DNA of 64,000 bases from the NCBI GenBank assembly GCA_933228895.1, contig OW121855.1:31572698-31636697 (forward strand), given 5' to 3'. The notes beneath the pieces are model-generated. The model searched no databases and was not told the DNA's origin. It saw only the letters and a program-made list of their open reading frames with translations. Positions within the stretch are counted from its first letter, which is position 1, and each line of letters begins with the position of its first letter. Made by a program: the position numbers and the translations under genes. Positions 48,943 to 59,900 of this stretch are shown here, piece after piece. This stretch comes from Platycnemis pennipes. Its lineage: Eukaryota; Arthropoda; Insecta; Odonata; Platycnemididae.

Positions 48943-49515
48943 AGTGCTTCACTGATTGAGCCAGTTAGGTTTGCATGCGATGCATGTATTTACCCCTTAA
49001 ATACTATAGATACTAACAATCAAGTGGCATGAGACAATATAGTTGCTTGTTTGCATGTTAGTAGTGCATGCTTGGTGATCTTCACCCCCTGCCACACACC
49101 CTTGCGGTGGCTTGCAGGGTATCGTGTAGATGCAGATGTTTAAAAGAAGACGTTATGCTTAAAAAATTTCAATTTCTCCAGCAACTGTCAACGGTCAATA
49201 GTTATTCCTATACATTTTAAACGGTATCCTATTTTTAACAGAATATTTCCAACTTCAATTTCACATAACTCAAGCACAGATTCCAGTTCTTCTTTCGTAA
49301 CTTACTAAATATATTGCCCTGCATCAAGTTAGCCATGTTCCATTGGCTCATGTCATGGAACCCATCTACTGCCTCGGCACCGTTTCCTCCAAAAATCTTG
49401 ATTCTTTCCATAACTACAAAGGATAGTGATTCTAATCTAGACATTCACTTTTCTCATCAATCGAAGCTCAAACGTCCGAATATCATTGCTAAAACAAGTG
49501 CTTCACTGATTGAGC
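48943..49515. mobile_element. Insertion flanked by 19-bp direct repeats, containing the conserved hairpin
   Basis: AGTGCTTCACTGATTGAGC occurs exactly at 48,943-48,961 and 49,497-49,515. The 535 bp between include the conserved hairpin (49,087-49,119) and, on the minus strand, a 69-codon open frame (49,235-49,444) containing KIFGGNGAEAVDGFHDM, which is not recognised. Long perfect direct repeats of this size fit a target duplication made by LINE-type insertion. No poly(A) tail is clear. Confidence 0.5.
49070..49140 (+). repeat. Conserved hairpin repeat, copy 1
   Basis: CCCTGC (49,087) and GCAGGG (to 49,119) close a 33-nt hairpin whose inner stem is CACC/GGTGG. The flank on the right is GTATCGTGTAGATGCAGATG. 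The same arrangement occurs at 51,679-51,711 and, inverted, at 57,428-57,460. The structure with a GTAGATG-like tail resembles the 3' end of a retroelement family common in insects; the exact family is not named here. Confidence 0.7.
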
Positions 49516-51660
49516 TTAAGCATTGTAAAGGAAAAATTTAAATTCTTGGTCAATTGTCCAAGACAAAAAATTATTCCGATGTACTTAGACTCATTTACTC
49601 ATTACTCAAACTTCTATGGTCTATTTTCATTAATCTAGCATCATCCAGAGTGATTGTGCTTAATATTTATCTCATTTTTTCTGTTATTTACATGAACGTG
49701 GTATCTATTCTGTCATCACGCTTGTGAAACTCGTACTTTATGGTAATCATGGAAGTTTTTATTTGCACTTACGGCCATCGCATATTCAATCAGTAATTGT
49801 GCTGACTTCGTTTGATTACTGATCTTATCGGACCCCTATCAAGCTCTAGATATAAAGTCTGGATATGAACGAGCACAAATTTCATACCCCGAAGTACATT
49901 TCTTTCTTTTTCACTCCTTACAATTTGAACTAGAATGGGTCGATATTTCGGATGAAGCAGAGCGGCTTCGATGAATGTTCGTCACTTTATACCACTTGCA
50001 TTTTCATTACTGGACATATTTTTTTCAAGAAATAAAAATAACGTAGCGACGAGCATTTTGACAAATAATACCACAATTTTCCCAATTGTCTTTAACTCTT
50101 TTCTGAGTTTTGCATGCAATTTTTGCGTTTATTTCTATTTACATACTGATTTTTCCCTCGAAAAATAATTATCTTGTGTTTACCCATTGATTATTAAATT
50201 AGCTTTGCTTCCAAGGGAAACAGAAGCAACAATCGCCGGTTGAATAAATTTCCAAAGGCAAATCGTAAAGCGCATACAAAATATAACGAGGATTCATTGT
50301 AATCCTTAATAATCAGCAAAAAAGTCAATTACTTTTGAAAAACAATATGCATTATGAGAAATTTGTGGTTTAGGCCAATTTTCCAAAGATTACACCAATT
50401 TTCTAGCCTATAGATTTCGTGAAATATGCGAGAATGCACACAAAAAAGGTATAAGGTATTACATCAAGGGTACTGAGTTAAGTGAGCTAATAACTACTCG
50501 GTTCTTCTTTAGAAGTTACGGTGGTGGTTTATTTCGCTCTAGTTAGGCCTCACTTTGAGTGCGCTGTGAACATTTTTGACTCTGGATGGAAACAAATTTC
50601 ACCAAATGAACAAGATGTAAAAGAAAGTCTCGCCTTCTTTTACTTTCTCTAAAGAACCAGAGTGTCAGAGCTCTATTAATGGGACTTGAATATTACCCTG
50701 AAAGAACTTTTAAGATTATTCATCAAGGTCTTCACACCGAAGACTTACAATTAGATTTACCTAAGCAGGATTAAAAGTTTTTAGATTGTAAAGTCATCAC
50801 ATTTCAGATCTGATCACCCGAGTCACGGTCTATATTTAGTTTCTGAATCAACAAATGATGCTAAACAGATAAATTAACGGCGATCTATCTCATGATATTC
50901 ATCATCACTAGCGTTTTACGCAGCTCACCGTACAATACTTTTGTCTTCTAAAAACTTCATATACACACAATTCTTCGCTTTTAGGTACTTCACCATTCGT
51001 TCTCTCACATCTCATGCGACCCTTTCATTTATGATACATCCCATACACTTTTTTCCAGACAACTCTCTTCAGACTTATAAAATGAAGAGAAAGTCACAAA
51101 ATTGAACCTTATGAAGAACACCTACGTATCAATTCTAGTTTAGACGACAAGAGAAGAATAACTTCATCTGCTACCATGTTTCAAGAAGGCCGTTTACGTA
51201 GGTTTTCTTCTTTCCAAAATTTTCTACTGTCCTTTTTTCCCTCACTTTTAGAGTAACGTCTTTTGCCTCGCAGTTCATTCATTTTATTCCCATCATAGTA
51301 GGTATTCTCCAGATATACCTACATCCAAATGAAATCCTTCCTTACTTACAGATGTTAGTATATTGTTAATCTGGTACTCTTATACAATAGGGGCATTCGA
51401 CTGATTATTCCTACTTATTTATTTAATGCTTCTTCCCAGATATCCCCGTACAATTAGAGATACGAATAACGGTAAATATGGCCAATCGGAGAGTAGCAAT
51501 TGATAGCATTGGTAGCTGTATGTTAGTATGAGTACTTAAAGCTAACCATACTAATAGAATGTTTTTGCATGTTTGCTTTGCAATTTCTATCTTTTTTAAA
51601 TAGTGAAGTTCTGACTAGTATATTAATACTATTTCTTTTTAAGCATGATATGTAATGCAT
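49516..51660. other. No gene seen
   Basis: AT-rich non-coding sequence with nothing supported. Confidence 0.45.
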
Positions 51661-51731
51661 GTTTGGTGAGAAATCACCCCCTGCCACACACCTTTGTGGT
51701 GGCTTGCAGGGTATTATGTAGATGTAGAGAT
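51661..51731 (+). repeat. Conserved hairpin repeat, copy 2
   Basis: The 33-nt hairpin at 51,679-51,711 has the same outer stem as copy 1 and the loop side CCTTTGTGG. Upstream GCATGTTTGGTGA and downstream TGTAGATGTAGAG also match copy 1. Confidence 0.7.
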
Positions 51732-52830
51732 TCCTTCGTCTAGTCTTTCTTTTTGTATACCGAATTCAACGCGAACTGCAGCTTCTGCTTTTTTACTTTA
51801 TCTTCTGGCCATATTTCATCCAAAGCCTTCCCATAAGGTTAGAGCTTCTTTCGTAGAATATGCACTGATCTATTGCCTCTTTCTTTAATGTTCAACGCTA
51901 TATTGTGACCTTAATGGGGTATACTTGTTTAATTCAGTGCTTTAAAGTTCCAACGGCTACGGTGCCCTCTCGGGAGAAAACTCAATATATTTTAAGGCCT
52001 ACTATGATCTTCGCTACACCGAAGAAGGAACGGGAGTAATCACTATGATCATTTTCTTTGTGCATCAGCAAACGACTCCAGGGCAAAATGACTGGGGAAT
52101 CATTACGGGGAAAAATACGGGAATGTCAGCGTTTTTCAGTACTGTGGGTGAAATACAAAGGAGGTGACCTCACTTTCTGCACAACATTAATACAACCAAT
52201 TTCAGGTAATGGCTCCACGAAGAGACAAATGAAATGCGTAATAGCCCTTAGTGAGTCGGTTTATCTGTCCCACCCAGACTGATTTTTCCCGCCCAAATTG
52301 AATAACGTTCGGGAGGTAGAAAGCATTCAGCGCCCACAGGCACAGATTCCATTCAGCCTTCCGTCAGATGTTGGGAGTCTCTCCTAATGAGGTGACGAGA
52401 ATGCCAGATTTTGAGCATCGTAAGCAAAACAACTATTTAATCTACATTGCGTCATGCTGAAACGAAAGTATTGTAGCCGTAATTGGATATTTGAAGTGCA
52501 TGTTTAGGTCACTTATCACCACTACAACTAATATCCTACTGGTATTTACATGTATTCCACCGCGGATCACTTAATCTAAGCAATAACGGTAGCTGTATAC
52601 GGTCAATAAGGCTAGTTCCCTTAAAACCAAATTATTTTGATCATTTTCCCATTGTTCAATTTTTTGTTTATTTAAAATATATTTTAAATCTCCAATAATA
52701 TTTGTATTTTTGTATTAGTTTATGCATTGTCTTTTTGAGTTGTCTTTATCACTTTATTAAAATTTTTCTTGTCTTATTTCATACTGCAATATTTGCATAG
52801 TACGGACGACTATTCTTTTGTAAATTTATA
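51732..52830. other. No gene seen
   Basis: The open frame at 52,058-52,282 (74 codons) is not recognised. The rest is AT-rich. Confidence 0.4.
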
Positions 52831-52931
52831 TAATGCTCATATGAGGATGAGTAGCCTCCGAATACGTTCCAAATTTTTGTTAAAAACTGTTGTATTGTAT
52901 ATGAAATAAAATATTTTCTCTCTCTCTCTTT
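52831..52931 (+). repeat. Possible retroelement 3' tail ending in (TC)n
   Basis: ATGAGGATGAGTAGCCTCCG followed by AATACGTTCC, an A-rich stretch and TCTCTCTCTCTCT looks like the end of a Penelope-type or other retroelement. GAG/CTC forms a short hairpin. Evidence is limited to this pattern. Confidence 0.25.
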
Positions 52932-55463
52932 AATAAGTGTTTCTCGTGCCACCGGATATCTCTCGCACCCAGTGAGAATGTATCAACACTTAATAGTCAC
53001 CTCGCAATTGCAATAATAAGGGAGTGTTTCCTTCTTCAAATATGTAGTTATTTGCAATGGGTCAGTGACCTATCCTTACTCAAGTGACTGCAAAAGAAAG
53101 TGAAATAGCAAGCCAACGATCAAGAGCAGTTCAACGACGCAGTGTATCCTTGCTAGTATATCGTTCACAATTTGGCTTAAAAAGAGCTTCGGTCTAGAGC
53201 TGTGAATCACTCTATACAGAGCGTGCAGGGAGGTAAGAGTAGTGAGATATAATGTAGGCCAGAGTCGGGGAATGAGCTAAGTTAGTGATTAAATTCCCGT
53301 ACCTCAACCAGCCCTTCAGGTATGAGGCAGTTACAGGTGAGGCAAAGCAATGCTAATCCTCTCAAGTGCTGCATGGCTCGGTGAATTCAATTCCGAGCGA
53401 GGAATTGAACACGGAGGAAAGGAGGGGTAAGAGTCTTAGTCATCAAAGAGGACACGAACCGACTCGGGTTGCGCTCTTGACGGAACCAAGATTGCTTTCT
53501 ATTCATATTCACACGTTTACCTAGTCTTGTAGAAATGTCGTAAACCCCAATACACTTGAGTTCGACCTTACTAATATCGTGGCATATCGACAAGCCCTAG
53601 GTATTTCACGATGCTTAAGATATGATTATTCAGAGGAAATACTCAGACGATATGCAAAAGCCCTATATAACATTCTTTAACTGCTTGGCCACAGCTGCTA
53701 CTCTTTTCCTTCAGCCCTTCGTAATCTAATGGCAATTTTTAGCACTATCATTCCAAGTTAAACGTTCCTTGCTATGAGTTTAAGACTACTGAAGAGAATT
53801 TCAGTTAGTATTGAAATAGAAAATCCACCATATGCATGCATCAATGGATCTCTTTTTTTAAACGCTGACATCAGACTTGTAAGCGTCGAATATTTGGTGA
53901 AGGTAGCCCCGACTGATGTTTACTTTCCTTAGTTATACTTCCTTACCATTGAAACTAGAGAATGTTATGAATTACGTGTTAATTTTAGCTTCATTTACTT
54001 AAATATTTTGAAATGAACGAACGAATTATTGCCATTATTTTTATTCTTTAACGAATTATCGCCATTTATTTAAGCTCATTTCGTCATTTAATATCATCTC
54101 ATTTTATGCGTACTCGTTAGAATATTCTCGCATTGGACGTACCGACAACAAGCTTAGATTCATTGACCAACGTTGAAGGAGATACAAACATAAGTTTAGT
54201 AACTAGTTGTTCCATTAAAAGCCTTCAAATACGTTTTTTATGAACTTAAGAAAACAACGAAGAAAAAAAAACAAATCCTTAGTGAAATGTATAACCGCAG
54301 GCGTAAACGTCACCTCAATATCTAAAACCTAGATTTGGGTTAAATAAAATGGCTGCATGAGTAAATTTGTGGAAATGTAGAAGATAACATGTTAAGATGA
54401 ACTTTTGCTTTGAAAATGACGATTTTTCCACGATTCGAAACACTTAGGTGAACAATAATTTTATTTTTCCATCCTCATCAATAATAATGCAACGTCTGAA
54501 CACAATTCAACGGGATCAAAGTGCACAAGGGGATATAATATAGAACTTCTTGCTTTACTACATTATAGTATTTTATATCCATTTTCCTTTACACATTGAG
54601 CAAGTAGGGGGAGATGGAAGGAGTTAGTGTGAATGAGGTAAGTAAATACAAAAAACCAACTTTGAAGAGTACGCCTGGAGTTGTTTTCCATGCTAATACC
54701 CCTACATTCGTCTTGAGATCACGATTCCATTTCAACGACTGATGTGTGGGCACGCAGAAATGTCTTTATGATTACTATCTGCTGATACCGCCGACATCTG
54801 TGGGGATAACAAAAGATCCAGCATGAGTTAATTTGAGCGCGTGCTGTCTATCGATCATTACACGGAAGACTATGGAATGGATGGTCGATCGAAACGATAG
54901 AACGTTTCACGGACATTATTCACAAACTCGGTCTGTCGGTGAGACAGTGGTTGGGAGGGTCGCTCCGTGACCAAGTACACAAGCCGAACAGCGCACGGAA
55001 CGAGGTGCCCTCGTTACCCTGTCTGTGCCGTGAGCAGCGAGAAAGGATCAGGCGTGATCCAAGGACTGAGGGAATCTGCAGGTCTCATAACGAGGGCGAC
55101 ATAGGAAACCCTCCCGTTACCTTTCCCAACGGGTTAATTCCCCATCCATTGTTACGTTTCGCCGCCCTCGCGATCAAAGTGAGCACAATAAAAAAAATGA
55201 GAACGATCGCTCGTAGGAAATACACGAGTGTGGAGTGAAGATGAACGATTCTCACTCAAATGGCCGGAATAAACAATCATTATGAAATGTCAAGGTGGTG
55301 TTCACAACCTAGGATGTTTTTTAAATGTTAGCGTGCTAATGTGATAAGAAGAAATTGCGGTATTACTTTTCCAACTAGAAGCTCACATAGAATTTTCAGC
55401 TATAATATGGGATCCATAGGATGTAGTTAATATTTTGGAATTGGAATACAGTGTTGCGGAAAA
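52932..55463. other. No gene seen
   Basis: It contains a direct duplication of about 31 bp around 54,019-54,075 (AACGAATTATTGCCATTATT and a near copy). The CpG-rich patch at 54,930-55,240 is open for 99 codons without a recognisable product. Confidence 0.4.
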
Positions 55464-55674
55464 AAATATTGAGGAATGTTCTCTGCATCTCGGGTTCTGC
55501 GTCCGCGTTTTGTTGACTGGGGGTGACAACCGTTTCGCTAGCCGTCCTGCTAGCGTCTTCAGGTCGAAGGTGGGGAAAGCTGCTTTTTCGCCGTCTTATA
55601 TGCGGACGCAGAACCCGAGATGCAGAGAACATCTGAACAACGCCGCGGAAACCTTCGCACCAAATATTGAGGAA
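55464..55674 (-). mobile_element. Small element: hammerhead-like core inside perfect 31-bp inverted repeats
   Basis: The arms at 55,476-55,506 and 55,602-55,632 are exact inverted copies (31 bp, ending GTCCGC / GCGGAC). Between them, the minus strand of 55,525-55,563 carries a 39-nt hammerhead-like core. AAATATTGAGGAA repeats exactly at 55,464-55,476 and 55,662-55,674, with GCGGAAA upstream of each. These 13-bp direct repeats are either a target duplication or the trace of a partial head-to-tail dimer. The 108- and 81-codon open frames on the two strands mirror each other through the palindrome and are not genes. Confidence 0.65.
55525..55563 (-). ncRNA. Hammerhead ribozyme-like motif, best copy in the window
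   Basis: On the minus strand, CTGAAGA (CUGANGA) is followed by CGCTAGC, a six-base loop region and GCTAGC as a stem II of six to seven pairs, then GAAAC. Next comes GGTT as a tiny stem III loop closed by A-C and G-T, and a GTC cleavage triplet. All invariant boxes are present. Stem I, directly next to the core, is not evident; the 31-bp arms lie 38 and 18 nt away. Such minimal hammerheads are known from Penelope-like elements. Self-cleavage is unproven. Confidence 0.5.
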
Positions 55675-55909
55675 GCCTAGTCTAGGAAGCAGGGATCCTG
55701 ATCCAGGATCTTTAAATAGCACATGTACTTGCGATATCGTTATTTGTGCTCAGAAGAGCCAAAACATGATCAAAATCCATCGAATTTTGTTATGTGATTC
55801 ATATATTCAGTTTTTACTGGTGAAGTATTTGTGGCAGTTCCTGAAATTAGTGCCCTTCTACAAGGATTAATGTTTTCAACAATGTGACTTTAGAATATTC
55901 ACCCATCTT

Positions 55910-56227
55910 TAAAAGACCATATGCGACATGTACTCAACAGGAGAAATACCCAGGGAATTCGAGAAAAACATCATTCCTATTCCTAAAAAGAAGAGAGCGG
56001 GGTAATGCGAAAATTTTAGGACAATAATCCTTACAACACATGCATTACAGATATTGGCAAGGATCATCTACAGAAGAATAGAACGAAAAGCAGAGGAGTT
56101 CCTAGATGAAGATCAATTTGGATTCAGAAAAATTAAGGGTACAAAAGAGGCAATATTGGACCTTAGGCTGCTCAAAGAGAAGAGAAAGTAGAAGGACAAA
56201 CCGACGTTAATTGCATTTGTGGACTTA
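55910..56227 (+). pseudogene. LINE reverse transcriptase fragment
   Basis: One forward frame reads DMYSTGEIPREFEKNIIPIP, KKKRAG(stop)CENFRTIIL, TTHALQILARIIYRRIERKA, EEFLDEDQFGFRKIKGTKEA and ILDLRLLKEKRK(stop)KDKPTLIAFVDL. This is RT motifs 0 to 2 of a non-LTR element, with the diagnostic DQFGFR (56,111-56,128) and AFVDL just before the first catalytic aspartate region. Stops at 56,003-56,005 and 56,189-56,191 make it non-functional. It ends abruptly at 56,227, where GGCCGTTTTACACGG begins. The type fits the LINE tail at 35,333-35,904. Confidence 0.85.
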
Positions 56228-56420
56228 AGGCCGTTTTACACGGTAATTGAAACTGCGCAAGTTGGTGTTGATCCTGTTTGAGCAGTCGTCTGCGAAAGTC
56301 CGTGACGTAGAGAATTGCGAGGACGCCTGCTTGACAGCTTTACACGGTGCAATCGTCGGTGCATTATGTCAGTGACAGTATACCATTTAGTAGCGGTAAT
56401 ACTGTCAATATATCGCATAA
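56228..56420. mobile_element. Possible DNA-element end inserted in the LINE at TTAA
   Basis: The RT frame is cut by GGCCGTTTTACACGGT, directly after TTAA (56,225-56,228), and GCTTTACACGGTGCAAT repeats the word near 56,337. A TTAA target and a short terminal word with a subterminal repeat suggest a piggyBac-like or similar insertion. The opposite end was not found, so the assignment is tentative. Confidence 0.25.
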
Positions 56421-57408
56421 CGTCAAGATCTATGAAGTAGCAATTATTTGGACGTGAAAGATGCGATGAATTACCACCACTTTAAATGTTTTACGCCATA
56501 TTATAAACATAATAGTGGAGACCCTAGTCCCGAATCCTTAGCCCAAAATTTACACCACTAACGAACGGATGTGGGCCAAGGTAACAGGTTCTTCCTTTAC
56601 GCACGAAATTTAAGCTACAAAGGCATGATTAACGATAATTTGACCTATGTCACCCAGTACTCGTTAAAAGAGTAAATGCTTACGTATCATCACTCATAAA
56701 AAAATGTTACAATCCGACGACTCATGTTCCACTAATTTATATCCAGGGAAAACGACATTACGAGAATTATAAATTGCCGCATTTCCACATCCAAATCCTT
56801 GAAAAGGCTTATCCTATATCTTAATCTCAATTATTTGATACCAAAGTTGGCATTTTTCCGCTTAAGTGTCTCCGTGTCAAGTGTATTACCTACTTGCGTT
56901 TGATTTTCATGCATAGTAGATGGAGATTCAACGTTTAGTCAATAGAGATCGCTACTAGACTAGTGCATATTTCCGTGATATAGACTTATTTATTTAATTG
57001 ACAGAGACGGTAATGCTTAAAAAATTATTACCCATGCCAAAGTACTAATGGAACTGAAGCTTTAAAGAGGCAGGGAATTAATTCATTCGTCTTAATCGAG
57101 AACATAAAAAGATCTTTTAAAACCTGTTTTGAGGAGCACTCCAGAATACCACCTAACACACTATAGCCCCATGCTGCGCTGCGTAAAGGAACATGGATGG
57201 AGACTATTCTCCTTTGTGAAGCATTCTCTTGTCTGATACCCAGTCCCTACCATTCGGTGCCACTACGGCGCGACATGACATTTAATTTGATGTAATTTTT
57301 ATACGAACTTAAAATGAAGAATACGCAAATATAAGGTACACGGCTACGAAAGAATTTTATATTTCAGTGGAGGAAAGGGAAGCACTCGACTGTAAAATTT
57401 ACCATATA
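56421..57408. other. No gene seen
   Basis: AT-rich non-coding sequence. No continuation of the LINE was found. Confidence 0.45.
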
Positions 57409-57475
57409 TATCTATATCTACGACATACCCTGCAAGCCACCTCGAGGGTGTGTGGCAGGGGGAAATGTTACTCAG
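57409..57475 (-). repeat. Conserved hairpin repeat, copy 3 (inverted)
   Basis: Hairpin 57,428-57,460 on the minus strand has CCCTGC/GCAGGG and CACC/GGTGG, with TCGA in the loop. Its flank is GTATGTCGTAGATATAGATA, matching the GTAGATG tail of copies 1 and 2. A stub of the same family (AGATCTACATAATACCCTGC) lies at 63,734-63,753. Confidence 0.7.
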
Positions 57476-58160
57476 GATAAATTTTAAAGATTTCAAGAAG
57501 CAGGTTAGAAACTACGTGTGAAAAAATTCGTTCAAAAAGGAACCAAAGACACCTCAAATGCCTAATAATTTATGCAATAAGAAGCCATGCTTCTCATATT
57601 GTACATATTTGTAAAATTCAAATACATGGAAATGATCACAGTATCGATAAGGGGCCATGCATGGGGAGAAATTGCTACAATATTCCATTGCAGTTACAGG
57701 TATATAGGAAAGAATATCTTTTGGGACATATCAGTAGAATCTATTCGGGAGGAAGTTAGCTAAATAACTGGGTAGATACTTTTTTGAGCGATAGTAAACC
57801 ATAAGCTAAATTTCCCATGCAACGACGGAACCACTTTGTATCACCAGTAGAAATTTAAATAAATGGAAGGACGAATTATTTGCCAATTAACAGAGGCAAT
57901 TTAGGTAGGGCTGAGCAACTCGGTATGAAAATACGCAATTTAAAAAAATACACTCACGTACGATCAGGATAACTGCACTCGTTGTAATGACTCCTTATAT
58001 TCTGAAAGAGTACACCGGGAAGGAGTAATGCCAAGTGAAGAAATTAAAGGAGCAGATCTGAGGCATTGACAACTTCTTCGAATTCTAATATAACAAAGGC
58101 AGAATGGGTAAGATTAACAGACTGAACAATCGAGTGGGCAATGATTGGGCGAGGAGGGCC
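57476..58160. other. No gene seen
   Basis: AT-rich non-coding sequence. Nothing recognised. Confidence 0.45.
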
Positions 58161-58693
58161 GGAATTACGATGAACGTTTTCTGACGTGACGGAACCGGAC
58201 GGTAGCATTGATGAAGTTAGGAGAATGGGAACGCAATGAAGGTAATCACAAAGGACGGATGTTGACGTGCCGTTGACGTACGTTGAAAAAAGGTTGTCAA
58301 GGTCTAGCTTTCCCGTCACGTTGGTTTCCATCAGCCAATCACGAGCTACTTGAAAATCAAGTTGGGGACAAATGTTCGGATGAGGGTGACACTTTACAAA
58401 AACATTTTTCGGCCACTGGAAATCGTCCTTTTTCGATGAAATTTTCACAACACAAACTGCTATGATCACACTTCACTCACGCTAACAAAGTTGGGAAAAA
58501 GGTAAAAACTTATGGTTTTACACCAATTCGAACCCAAGAGATGACTGTTCGCCGCGCGCGCCGCCATATTGGAAAACGGCAGTGTTTCCAATCTGTCGTC
58601 GATCGTGATATACCACCAACAATTGAGCCGCTACGCTGGCGTTCTCCGCTACCGTCCGTTTCCGTCACGTCAGAAAACGTTCATCGTAATCCC
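58161..58693. mobile_element. DNA transposon with 45-bp terminal inverted repeats (533 bp)
   Basis: The left end (58,161-58,205) starts GGAATTACGATGAACGTTTT. The right end (58,649-58,693) is its inverted copy with two mismatches in 45. The interior has a CpG-rich patch (GCCGCGCGCGCCGCCATATT) and part of a 141-codon minus-strand frame (58,044-58,469) that runs out through the left TIR and is unrecognised. It is probably a non-autonomous or internally deleted element. The superfamily is not assigned, since no clean target duplication was seen. Confidence 0.8.
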
Positions 58694-59680
58694 TGCCTAA
58701 GGCATGATATCTCTGAGTCACTCAAACACTGACTACTGCCAAACATTAATCAACTAAAATTTAGAAAAAATTGTGCTTGTGACGTAGGCGATGCTAGATT
58801 TTAAAATAGTGACATGACAAGAGAGGAAGGAGACAAAGATATTTACTCAGTCAATCAAATGGTTCCAATTTCCACACGATGTGGCATGTCTACGAAGATT
58901 GAGGGAGGATTTACAAAAAGGGTATTCGTGACAAAACTGAAAGTGGTGAGATTCTCTAGAAGGAAGCTGGCAATATTAAATAAAAAAATATAAGTACAAA
59001 CTGGAATAGGCTAGACATTTCCGATGATTGAGTAAGTATTTAGACGACGCACAAAAGACACAAGTCAAAATTGCGTTAGCAAATTAAGCTCTTGCTAACT
59101 GAAAGGAACGTATGACAGAAACCCTTTATAAAGGTTATCAAGGTGTTTGATCTGGAGTCTGGCGTGCTCATGAAATATAAGCTGGGCAAGAAGAGAATGG
59201 AGTCGTATGAGATATTAGCATAGAAAAGAGAGAAAAAGGAAAGTTGCCGGGATAAAGTTAAAAGGCAGATCTAGCCGGCATGGAGCAAGAGAAAGTTATT
59301 TAAGTTTATGATGGAGAGTAGAATACCGGAGAAGAGAGAAGGAGAAAGAAAAGGACATGACTAATTAAGAAAAGTAAAATATATAGTATGTTGAAAAAAG
59401 TGAGATATTGTATTGGACAAAACGTTCAGTATTGTTGAAAGGGAGTACAATTGACCCATAAATACTAACACTGACTGGTGGATCAACACTAACTACCTTC
59501 TGTACACACATTTTCTCACCTATATGTGAGTTATGTATTGCATTCGCTATCATGCATACCCAAAGAGGATGAAGTAGAAAAATATTAAACAAACTTGGGT
59601 GAAGATAAAGCATAGTTAACCAAACGAAGATTTTGTAAACATTCATGGCATGCAATGGGTTGCCTATTGTAAAAGACTTA
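58694..59680. other. No gene seen
   Basis: Non-coding sequence. The minus-strand frame at 59,365-59,655 is unrecognised. Confidence 0.45.
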
Positions 59681-59900
59681 GGGGTGCGGTATGGTGTAGT
59701 GGATGTGGTATTGAGGTGGTCTACACTTGCCTCTACTTGTTACACTTGCCCCAACTACCTTACCAAGGGACCGGATTGGAATTCCAGTGGTAGCAGACAT
59801 TTATCATTATACTGGAGAACATTTCAAGTTTAGCACTCGTCCATCGGGAGGGGTATGAAAAGTTTTGTTTGCCCTTCCTCTCCTCCCTGAAAACTTCCTG
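59681..59900 (+). mobile_element. tRNA-headed SINE on the plus strand
   Basis: The head is GGGGTGCGGTATGGTGTAGT (A-box-like TGGTGTAGTGG) with a B-box remnant GGATTGGAATTCC about 80 bp on. A doubled CTACACTTGCC/TTACACTTGCC stretch has lengthened the head. The body matches the family (ACATTTCAAGTTTAGCACTC, GTCCATCGGGAGGGG), as does the tail (CCCTTCCTCTCCTCCCTGAA, AACTTCCTG). Confidence 0.6.

Noticed and set aside
53376..53405. B-box-like string GGTGAATTCAATTCCG
   Set aside because: No A box at the right distance and no tRNA fold; similar lone strings near 25,535 and 48,110 were rejected for the same reason.
58044..58469. 141-codon open frame, longest in the window, possible transposase
   Set aside because: It crosses the transposon's left TIR into unrelated flank. 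No catalytic or DNA-binding motif is seen.
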